Virus record (IMG/VR): IMGVR_UViG_3300036980_000377
Coordinates: 1 to 62,771 of that record
Reading direction: 5' to 3' (one strand)
DNA: 62,771 bases
DNA from: a virus
In this document: one piece after another, positions 46,946 through 53,239 of the stretch
How the letters are laid out: each line of letters opens with the position of its first letter
Position numbering within the stretch: position 1 is the first letter of the stretch
Translations under genes and position numbers: made by a program
Notes under the pieces: model-generated
The model's database searches: none
Told to the model about the DNA's origin: nothing
What the model saw: the letters and a program-made list of their open reading frames with translations, nothing else

Positions 46946-47313
46946 AGCTTAGGGCTAAGCTTATCGTCAGGTTGATCGTTGCTGTCCCAGTGGGTGAAAC
47001 TATGAAATCACCCACGAACTTATCGTAATGAGCCCTCAAACTGACGGCAACATGCATTCTGATTAGGCGGTGCGATGAAAACCAACTGCAGATAAGGGTT
47101 CGAATCCCTTCTTGGCCTCCATAACTACTAAGTTTGTGAGGAACTTTACATACGGCCAAGTCGTTCAATGGGAGGACATGTAGTCCTGTTATCCTCACGC
47201 TTCGCACGCGATGAAAGGAATGTTGGCCACAATTACGCATGGAATGCTAATCCATCTACGTGATTGATTACACCGGGGAGGAGGATAGGGTAATCTTCCT
47301 CCCCACTTTTTTT
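46946..47313 (+). ncRNA. Large structured RNA with permuted tRNA-like halves
   Basis: Strong pairings: GTTGCTGTC (46978-46986) with GACGGCAAC (47043-47051), and GTGGGTGA (46990-46997) with TCACCCAC (47008-47015). Then comes a full tRNA 3' half: T-arm AAGGG-TTCGAAT-CCCTT (47094-47110), acceptor CTTGGCC (47111-47117), T73 and CCA (47119-47121). Its exact partner GGCCAAG (47154-47160), with T8 and a GTTC/GGAC D-arm (47163-47177), lies 32 bases downstream, the reverse of normal order. TGTAG (47079-shifted partner at 47179-47183) can pair with CTGCA (47086-47090). A terminator ends the unit. An alternative 5' strand GGCTAAG (46953-46959) lies upstream. The G3-U70 pair and tag reading frame of tmRNA are absent. 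Confidence 0.5.
47275..47313 (+). terminator. Rho-independent terminator
   Basis: A 12-bp stem (47275-47286 with 47293-47304, one G-T pair) with loop AGGGTA is followed by AC and seven T. It ends the structured RNA. The 85 bases from here to 47399 show no clear gene or riboswitch. Confidence 0.9.
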
Positions 47314-47398
47314 AACTCTTTTGGAGGGACTTATGTGAAAGGTAACGATGGAAGAGACAAATTCTAAGTATCCAATCTTAATTTTAATGAGGTAGAAT

Positions 47399-48133
47399 AT
47401 GGCTGGTAATGAATCTTGCATCGTTCTTCTTTCGGGAGGAATGGATAGTACTACTCTGTTGGCTGAAGCTGTCCAGCGATTTCAAAAAGTTAGAACTCTT
47501 ACGTTTAATTACAATCAACGACATAAGCGGGAAATCGAGTCCGCGAAGACTGTTTCGGACTTCTATAAAGTTCCGAATAAGGTTGTTGATATCACCATGA
47601 TCAATCCCCTTCTTCAAGGTTCTTCCCTTACGTCAGATGAAGTTGACGTTCCGAAAGGACACTACGAAGAGAAGTCCATGCAAGCAACAGTTGTCCCTGG
47701 AAGGAACACCATCCTTTTAAGTATCGCGGCCGGACATGCGGCAAGTCTAGGGTATTCTCATGTTTCCTTTGCAGCGCATGCAGGAGACCATGCAATCTAT
47801 CCGGATTGCAGAGGGGAGTATGTTGATGCGATGAATAAAGTGCTCAGCCTCTTTCATTACTTTCCCGTAAAAGTTTGGGCTCCCTTTCTCTTTGGTACTA
47901 AGGTTCAAATCATCCAAGCGGGGCTTGAGATGAAAGTACCATATCAATTGACTTGGACATGCTATGAGGGTAAAGAGTTAGCGTGTGGAAAGTGTGGGAG
48001 CTGCGTTGAACGTATTGAAGGTTTTATGTTGAATCAAGTCGTTGATCCCGTTCAATATGAAGGCGGCTGGGAGACTGCAAGTCAAGCCGCAATGTCGATT
48101 TTAAGATCCGGTGCCAAATCTTCAGTTCTATAA
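47399..48133 (+). CDS. queC: 7-cyano-7-deazaguanine synthase (QueC)
   Basis: 244 aa. The PP-loop L-S-G-G-M-D-S-T-T (11-19) and C-terminal zinc cysteines C-Y-E-G and A-C-G-K-C-G-S-C are all present. QueC makes preQ0 from 7-carboxy-7-deazaguanine using ATP and ammonia. With QueD and a FolE2-like gene it gives the phage three of four steps to preQ0. Confidence 0.92.
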   Translation: MAGNESCIVLLSGGMDSTTLLAEAVQRFQKVRTLTFNYNQRHKREIESAKTVSDFYKVPNKVVDITMINPLLQGSSLTSDEVDVPKGHYEEKSMQATVVPGRNTILLSIAAGHAASLGYSHVSFAAHAGDHAIYPDCRGEYVDAMNKVLSLFHYFPVKVWAPFLFGTKVQIIQAGLEMKVPYQLTWTCYEGKELACGKCGSCVERIEGFMLNQVVDPVQYEGGWETASQAAMSILRSGAKSSVL

Positions 48134-48359
48134 AGGATACTCAACAGAGAAGTCTTTACGGAAAGTAATCAGTTGGTCTTGTCCTTTTTGTGGGCGGAAA
48201 CACAATCAAGAGACTCTTCCCCCACCGACTTGTTTTCTGATGTCCTGTAAAGTAGGAGGTTCATTCTATCGCGTAGTTCTTGATAAACTTGATTGTCTAT
48301 GTTGCCAGAACAGCTACTCCTGTAAGACCATTATTCTAGGTGCGGTTGAAACAAAGTAA
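48111..48359 (+). CDS. Zinc-ribbon protein of the expanded family, variant tail, 82 aa
   Basis: GTG 48111 overlaps the QueC end by 23 bases. C-P-F-C-G, then F-Y-R-V-V-L-D-K-L-D-C-L-C-C-Q-N-S-Y-S-C, the same tail layout as the genes at 38748 and 41813. Last family member in the window. Confidence 0.65.
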   Translation: MPNLQFYKGYSTEKSLRKVISWSCPFCGRKHNQETLPPPTCFLMSCKVGGSFYRVVLDKLDCLCCQNSYSCKTIILGAVETK

Positions 48360-48385
48360 AAAATTTTTGCTTGAAGGTGGACCCG

Positions 48386-48835
48386 ATGCTTAATCAGCTT
48401 AAAGAATGTTTCGAAAAGCAAGAACTCTTTCAAATTCTAATTGAAGGCTTACAGCGGGATCTTGCAGCAGTTGTAAAGATACAAGACGCAAACGCCGACT
48501 TTGAAATGTTACCCGGCCAGATTCAATATTGGCTGAGCATGAAAGCAGAACTTGAATTTTTGAAACGTTCAATTGAGAGACAAATGAAATTGACTTCGGT
48601 TCCCCGTCTCATCGAACTCGTTAAAAAATCGAACTACGTCTCATCTAAACTTCTAGACACCGCGCTAGAAAGTATGCCTGAATACTCCCTTTTAAATGAA
48701 CACCTGTCGATGACTATCCTTGTCGTTGATATGATTCAATCCGCGGTAACTGGAATGTGGTACAAGAAAGACGCACTCGTAAATCTTACAGCATCTAAAC
48801 GTCGACAAATGGATTCGGAACGATTTGAATACTAA
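48386..48835 (+). CDS. Helical hypothetical protein, 149 aa
   Basis: ATG 48386 has AAGGTGG upstream; a TTG five codons earlier is possible. Long amphipathic helices, few aromatic residues, no motif. It precedes the lipoprotein gene with an 11-base overlap. Confidence 0.6.
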   Translation: MLNQLKECFEKQELFQILIEGLQRDLAAVVKIQDANADFEMLPGQIQYWLSMKAELEFLKRSIERQMKLTSVPRLIELVKKSNYVSSKLLDTALESMPEYSLLNEHLSMTILVVDMIQSAVTGMWYKKDALVNLTASKRRQMDSERFEY

Positions 48836-49115
48836 AATAAAACTTCTCTCCTTTTTACCCTTTTGCATCCTGCTTGGATGTGGAACTGGAATGTCTCTAG
48901 TAGGTACATATCATTGTCCGGATGGTAAGAGTGTGACTTATGTTAAGGCTTCAGCTTCGAAGGGACTTATAGATAGAACTACTTTAATTGTCTTCGATCG
49001 ATACATGTACGATCCAAAGAAGAACGAAACTTCTCTCATCCGTTCTGATTCTACAAGTGCAACTGGCAACATTTTAGAGTCCCTTAAGGGACTTCCAACC
49101 CCAATACCTTTCTAA
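48825..49115 (+). CDS. Lipoprotein, 96 aa
   Basis: TTG start. A basic N-terminus, hydrophobic core and L-L-G-C lipobox with Cys at about residue 19, followed by G-T-G-M. Predicted to be lipid-anchored in the cell envelope. The mature part has no recognised domain; exclusion or lysis roles are possible. Confidence 0.65.
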   Translation: MNTKIKLLSFLPFCILLGCGTGMSLVGTYHCPDGKSVTYVKASASKGLIDRTTLIVFDRYMYDPKKNETSLIRSDSTSATGNILESLKGLPTPIPF

Positions 49116-49135
49116 TTTAATCGGAGGAATTTGAA

Positions 49136-49969
49136 ATGACTACTGAATTGCTCGACATGCTCAAAGGACAACTGGATCCCGACTCTTACCGTAAGTTGAT
49201 CGAGGTCCGCTCTTCAATGGAAAAACGCTTCATGCGTTTAACTGATGAGACGAACGTTACAAGAGTTCTCCCATCAATCATTCAGGGTAAACTTTGGTTC
49301 CGGGAAGTGCAGAATCACTTCCGCGTTGGTGGATTTGATAAGAAAGGAGTTACGGCGTGCAACGCCCAGGAGAATCCTCCAACTCCTTGTTTCATCTGCG
49401 ACGTGATGAACTTCATGAAACTTTCCTCGGCACCTCAAGATCAGGAATACGCTAAGGCCTTAAGGCCGAGTCGTATTTATTGGGTTAACGCGTATCATCC
49501 AAAGGCAGATATTCCGACTGTTAAAATCCTACCTTTGAGCTACACCACCTTCCAACAACTGTTCCAATTATTCTTGAGTGGAGAAGATTCATTCTTAAAC
49601 ACCGAGAATGGAGTTAACGTCATCATCAACAAGCAACCGGGTAATAAGTACTTCGTACGATTAGATCGTACTGCAAGTGCCATCGCCTCAGAAGATCTCC
49701 TAGATCAACGTCACGATCTAGAAAAGATTGCTCAAGAGCAACGCCGCTCATATGAAGAGCAAATGGCTATGTACCCCCCAGAGCTTATCAAAGCAATGCG
49801 TGATGCAGGATTCATCAAGACCCCTGGTTCTTTAGCGCCTAGCGTGACCTCAGCTCCTGCAGTAGAGGCATCTAAAGGTTCAAGTCCTGAGGACATTAAA
49901 GCTTCAATGGCTAACTTAATGGCAGCTGTTTCAAAAGCTCCAGCTGTTGGTTTAGACGAAGTAGGCTAA
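49136..49969 (+). CDS. Single-stranded DNA-binding protein, gp32-like
   Basis: 277 aa. V-L-P-S-I-I-Q-G-K-L-W-F-R-E-V-Q-N-H, a C-N-A-x7-P-C-F-I-C-D zinc-type segment and R-P-S-R-I-Y-W-V-N-A-Y resemble large-phage gp32-like SSBs. The C-terminus is a flexible Ser/Ala-rich region ending acidic, as in SSBs that recruit partners. RecA follows directly. GGAGGAATTTGAA precedes the ATG. Confidence 0.6.
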   Translation: MTTELLDMLKGQLDPDSYRKLIEVRSSMEKRFMRLTDETNVTRVLPSIIQGKLWFREVQNHFRVGGFDKKGVTACNAQENPPTPCFICDVMNFMKLSSAPQDQEYAKALRPSRIYWVNAYHPKADIPTVKILPLSYTTFQQLFQLFLSGEDSFLNTENGVNVIINKQPGNKYFVRLDRTASAIASEDLLDQRHDLEKIAQEQRRSYEEQMAMYPPELIKAMRDAGFIKTPGSLAPSVTSAPAVEASKGSSPEDIKASMANLMAAVSKAPAVGLDEVG

Positions 49970-49977
49970 TTCAATTA

Positions 49978-49997
49978 GGGGGGCCCATGGGCCCCCC
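49978..49997 (+). other. 20-bp perfect GC palindrome before recA
   Basis: Six G, CCCATGGG, six C: a perfect palindrome in the 42-base gap between the SSB-like and RecA-like genes. As RNA it would be a very stable hairpin with no following T run, so it may be an attenuator or mRNA-stabilising structure rather than a plain terminator. Confidence 0.6.
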
Positions 49998-50011
49998 TTC
50001 ATGGGGTTTTT

Positions 50012-51064
50012 ATGGCTGACGTTGTTGAAAAGAAAGAAGGAGAGGAGAAAGACAAGGACAAGGACAAGAAAGCTAAAAAGAAAGATCCTGTCTTTACCGA
50101 GGTTGATTTTGATTCTCCCGAGTGCCATTCAAATATTCGTGAGTTTATCCCAACAGGTGTTCCCACTCTTGATCTGGCGATTGGCAGACCAGGGATTCCT
50201 GTGGGTCGTACGACTGGACTGGTCGGGGATCCAGGAGTTGGGAAAAGTTCACTTACCTACTCAATTCTCGCGCAAACACAGAAGATGGGTGGGATCGCGG
50301 TTTTAAGTGACTCCGAGATTGTACTTGAAAAGTCACGAGCTCAAGTTGTAGGTTTGGATATAGAGAAGCTAATCTTATTCCAAGGATTACAACTTGAAGA
50401 TACCGTTCCTCTTATTGAGGAGATGATTGCAAAACGAAATAAGGTAAACAAAGATGCTCTTTTGTGTATCGCAATCGATACAGTTTCAGCATTGGCTAGT
50501 GAAAGCGATCTTACAGTTAAACCTGATGCTATGCCTCAGCCAGGTTTTCATTCACGGTACCTCAGCTTTGCATTTAGACGATTGGTCAACAAAATCGCAG
50601 GAAGCCGGACTGCGTTGCTTCTTGTACACCAGCCAAGAGTTAAAATCGCAACAATGGGGTACGGAAGTCCTCTTACCTGGATAGGCAAGATTCCTACCAC
50701 TCTCTACTCTTCTTTAATTATCCAGCTTAATCGTTTCAAGAACATCAAGCAAGGGGATCAGGTGGTTGGAATTGAAGTGCTTGCGAGAGTCATTCGAAAC
50801 AAAATCGCCCCACCTTTTCGTTCTTGCAAATTTTTTATCAAGTTCGATTCAGGAGTCGACGGAATCACCCCCATTCTCGATATTCTCGTTTTGGGTGGAA
50901 AACTTTCGAAGAAGGGTGGATGGTACACTACACTAGATGGTGAGAAGTTTCAAGCTGGGAGCTTCAAGGAGTACTACGGAGATCACCAAAGTGAGATTGA
51001 CGAGTGGGTAAATGAGATTATTAACTTAGTCGATCCTGAAGATTTATTAATTGAAGCTGAGTAA
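50012..51064 (+). CDS. RecA/UvsX-like recombinase
   Basis: 350 aa. A very charged Lys/Glu/Asp N-terminal tail (about 5-30) precedes the core. Walker A G-D-P-G-V-G-K-S-S near residue 73, Walker B L-C-I-A-I-D-T near residue 150, and an L-L-L-V-H-Q segment (motif C region). It should form filaments on ssDNA with the SSB-like protein and the UvsW-like helicase. Confidence 0.85.
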   Translation: MADVVEKKEGEEKDKDKDKKAKKKDPVFTEVDFDSPECHSNIREFIPTGVPTLDLAIGRPGIPVGRTTGLVGDPGVGKSSLTYSILAQTQKMGGIAVLSDSEIVLEKSRAQVVGLDIEKLILFQGLQLEDTVPLIEEMIAKRNKVNKDALLCIAIDTVSALASESDLTVKPDAMPQPGFHSRYLSFAFRRLVNKIAGSRTALLLVHQPRVKIATMGYGSPLTWIGKIPTTLYSSLIIQLNRFKNIKQGDQVVGIEVLARVIRNKIAPPFRSCKFFIKFDSGVDGITPILDILVLGGKLSKKGGWYTTLDGEKFQAGSFKEYYGDHQSEIDEWVNEIINLVDPEDLLIEAE

Positions 51065-51080
51065 TGAACGGGAGGGAGAT

Positions 51081-51242
51081 ATGAGTGACAATATTGAAAA
51101 GAAGGTAGCAAAGGAAGGAAGTGAATGGGTTGTGCGTGCCACATCAACTGGAAGAGTGCTGGGGCGTCACAAAACAAAAAGGGAGGCTGAGAGACAGCTA
51201 CGTGCGATAGAAGCTAATAAGCACACCCCTAAAGGAAATTAA
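51081..51242 (+). CDS. Small basic phage protein, 53 aa
   Basis: GGGAGGGAGAT fixes ATG 51081. E-W-V-V-R-A-T-S-T-G-R-V-L-G-R-H then K-R-E-A-E-R-Q-L-R-A-I is a short beta-hairpin plus helix seen in small phage proteins placed near head genes. Function unknown. Confidence 0.6.
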   Translation: MSDNIEKKVAKEGSEWVVRATSTGRVLGRHKTKREAERQLRAIEANKHTPKGN

Positions 51243-51243
51243 C

Positions 51244-51555
51244 ATGGCTAATGGTCAACCTGTACTTGAAGAAGTACCCGTAGGAGAAGTCATGCCCGAT
51301 CCCCCCATTGGTTCTAAGGCAACGGTTGCGATTGAAGTTATTCGTGAACTCGCTCGTAATCTTTTAGGTATTGGAGCGGTAGCCTATATTCTTTGGATGC
51401 TAGGCCACTTCGTGGAAATTGCCACCGACAAAGAAAACGTAATGTTTCTCGTCATTGGAAACCTCACCGGCTTTCTCGCTGGAATCGGAACTTGGTACTT
51501 TGGAGGGGCTATGAGATCGGCTCTCCAGGCGTTGAGAACAAAGGCTGAGAAGTAA
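51244..51555 (+). CDS. Holin-like membrane protein, 103 aa
   Basis: Two hydrophobic segments at about 38-57 and 66-86 with a short charged turn and a basic tail. Size, topology and position before the spanin-like genes fit a holin, but no holin family is matched. No endolysin is recognised nearby. Confidence 0.45.
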   Translation: MANGQPVLEEVPVGEVMPDPPIGSKATVAIEVIRELARNLLGIGAVAYILWMLGHFVEIATDKENVMFLVIGNLTGFLAGIGTWYFGGAMRSALQALRTKAEK

Positions 51556-51557
51556 TC

Positions 51558-52106
51558 GTGTCGAGTAAAGACTTAGAACAACATAAACAAGCGTTCGAGC
51601 TATACACTCAAGGTCTCACTCTCGAGGAGATTGCCTCCCAACTCGCGATCAGCCCTAACACGTTACGATATTGGAAATCCGAAAGGTGTAAGTGTACTTG
51701 TGGATTTCATGGTTGGGTTCCCTTTAAAAAGAAACTTCAAGTTCAAGTCCCTCAAGTAATCATCGACCAAGTCCAGCAAGCATTACAACCAAAGCTTACC
51801 GCACATCAAATGATTGCAGTCCTCGAAACTATTTGTGCAGACTCTCTAACGTCACCTCAAGGGCTCAAACCTAGAACCTGGCGAGAACTTCTCGAGACTT
51901 TCAAACTCATCCTCGATCTCAAGAAAATATATGGAGCGGGTGATGAGGGTGGAGAGTTTGAGATTTCCCAAACACAAAAGATCACCGGCAGAATGGATCT
52001 CCACAACTTGATTGATCAGTTTATGCATAAAGTTGAAAAAGAGGATCGGACTTCTGGAGCTGATATTGTTGGTGATCTTATGAAACTATCAACTGAAACT
52101 AATTAG
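51558..52106 (+). CDS. Terminase small subunit-like protein
   Basis: 182 aa, GTG start. An N-terminal helix-turn-helix (L-T-L-E-E-I-A-S-Q-L-A-I-S-P-N-T-L-R-Y-W) and a helical C-terminal part match small terminase layout; C-K-C-T-C follows the HTH. It lies 1.1 kb before the large subunit. It would recognise the packaging site. Confidence 0.65.
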   Translation: MSSKDLEQHKQAFELYTQGLTLEEIASQLAISPNTLRYWKSERCKCTCGFHGWVPFKKKLQVQVPQVIIDQVQQALQPKLTAHQMIAVLETICADSLTSPQGLKPRTWRELLETFKLILDLKKIYGAGDEGGEFEISQTQKITGRMDLHNLIDQFMHKVEKEDRTSGADIVGDLMKLSTETN

Positions 52107-52114
52107 GAGAACAA

Positions 52115-52759
52115 ATGTTCATTCCGACTTGGAAATGGGAGGGTGGAGTAGCCCTCGTAGGGGCTGAGTCTAGTGGTAAGAGTACTCTGCGTCACAAGCT
52201 TCGCTCCCAACTAGGCGTTCCCATTGTTGGAGAGATTGTTCGTGGGACATTAAAAACAATGGAACTCGAAACTCCCCCAGCTTATGGGTGTGACTTTGGA
52301 CTAACCGCTAAATTTCAAGCTACGCTTCAACAAGAACGAGAAAGAGAAGAATCTAAACACCGTTGCTTTCTAGCCGATCGAAGCTCAATTGATAGTTATG
52401 CATATACTCTCGCTTGTTGTGGTCGCGATCCAAAATCTCAAGAGTGGCTAAAAGGATTTCAAAGAGAGAGCGTGGAGTACGCGAAACGGAGGTATAAACT
52501 TTTCATTGTAGTTCCCTCCGGAAAGTTTCCTGTTGTCCCTGATGGTGTGCGTAATCCTCTAACCTTCAATGCAATGATGATGCACTATATGATTTTAGGC
52601 TTACTGTCTTCACACGATCTCCCGTACTATATCTTACAATCTGTCAATATTGATTGTAGAACTGCAGAAGTCCTCGATGTCTTACAACAGCACGAACTTG
52701 TCGAGGAAGTTGACGGAGGTTGCAAATGTGGAATTGGATTCTTAAAATCGCAGACTTGA
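52115..52759 (+). CDS. NadR/AAA_28-like P-loop kinase
   Basis: 214 aa. G-A-E-S-S-G-K-S-T (Walker A near residue 16), V-G-E-I-V-R and F-L-A-D-R-S-S-I-D-S-Y-A-Y (a D-R-S substrate loop) match the AAA_28 family that includes the NadR ribosylnicotinamide kinase domain. It may phosphorylate a nucleoside, possibly in NAD salvage. A Cys pair sits at the C-terminus. Confidence 0.7.
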   Translation: MFIPTWKWEGGVALVGAESSGKSTLRHKLRSQLGVPIVGEIVRGTLKTMELETPPAYGCDFGLTAKFQATLQQEREREESKHRCFLADRSSIDSYAYTLACCGRDPKSQEWLKGFQRESVEYAKRRYKLFIVVPSGKFPVVPDGVRNPLTFNAMMMHYMILGLLSSHDLPYYILQSVNIDCRTAEVLDVLQQHELVEEVDGGCKCGIGFLKSQT

Positions 52760-53004
52760 TACGTGCCTTGTTATCACAGAAGGCGGAGTTGTCTAAAAAA
52801 CAGGAAGAGGAGAATAGGGCTCTTGAGGAACAGCGGAAGGAAATCGAAGCTAAGGTGGATGCAAAATATGATCAAGAAGAAAAGGACATTCCAAACAGTG
52901 GTGCTGAGTTGGTTGATTATTGGTCTAATCGCGGGGTGCACAGTAGCTCCCCAGATTCAACCCCAAGTACAGGTAGCGGTAAAGGAGGAACCAATTCTAA
53001 ATGA
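52726..53004 (+). CDS. Possible i-spanin (Rz-like), 92 aa
   Basis: ATG 52726 overlaps the kinase end. A Trp/Ile/Leu-rich start (about 1-17) is followed by a Glu/Lys/Gln coiled coil and a Ser/Gly tail. The overlapping lipoprotein at 52868 suggests an Rz/Rz1 pair. The N-terminal hydrophobic part is short for a membrane span, so the call is tentative. Confidence 0.45.
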   Translation: MWNWILKIADLIRALLSQKAELSKKQEEENRALEEQRKEIEAKVDAKYDQEEKDIPNSGAELVDYWSNRGVHSSSPDSTPSTGSGKGGTNSK

Positions 53005-53239
53005 AGAATGGTTTCAAACTGAAGTAATTCCAGAAGAGCAACGCCTTGAAGTCAAACCTATGAACATGAGAGGCATTATCTGGACTTGCTTTTCTCCAGC
53101 CAGCTCTAAGGCTCTCGCGATTGAAAACAAGGAGTTAAGACGTAAGATTGAACTTATGAACACTCGGATGGCAATCCTTTATAAGAGATACTTTCATAAA
53201 GATCATCCGACATGGAAACTACCTGATACGACTAAATAG
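52868..53239 (+). CDS. Lipoprotein, possible o-spanin (Rz1-like), 123 aa
   Basis: ATG 52868 gives a basic start, a hydrophobic core and the lipobox L-I-A-G-C near residue 22, then a Pro/Gln/Val-rich stretch. It overlaps the coiled-coil gene by 137 bases in another frame, as spanin genes often do. It is longer than most Rz1 proteins. It would fuse outer and inner membranes at lysis. Confidence 0.5.
   Translation: MIKKKRTFQTVVLSWLIIGLIAGCTVAPQIQPQVQVAVKEEPILNEEWFQTEVIPEEQRLEVKPMNMRGIIWTCFSPASSKALAIENKELRRKIELMNTRMAILYKRYFHKDHPTWKLPDTTK

Noticed and set aside
46946-47313. Standard one-piece tmRNA
   Set aside because: No G3-U70 pair in the acceptor, no D-loop of tmRNA type, and no short frame ending in A-L-A-A or similar followed by stop.
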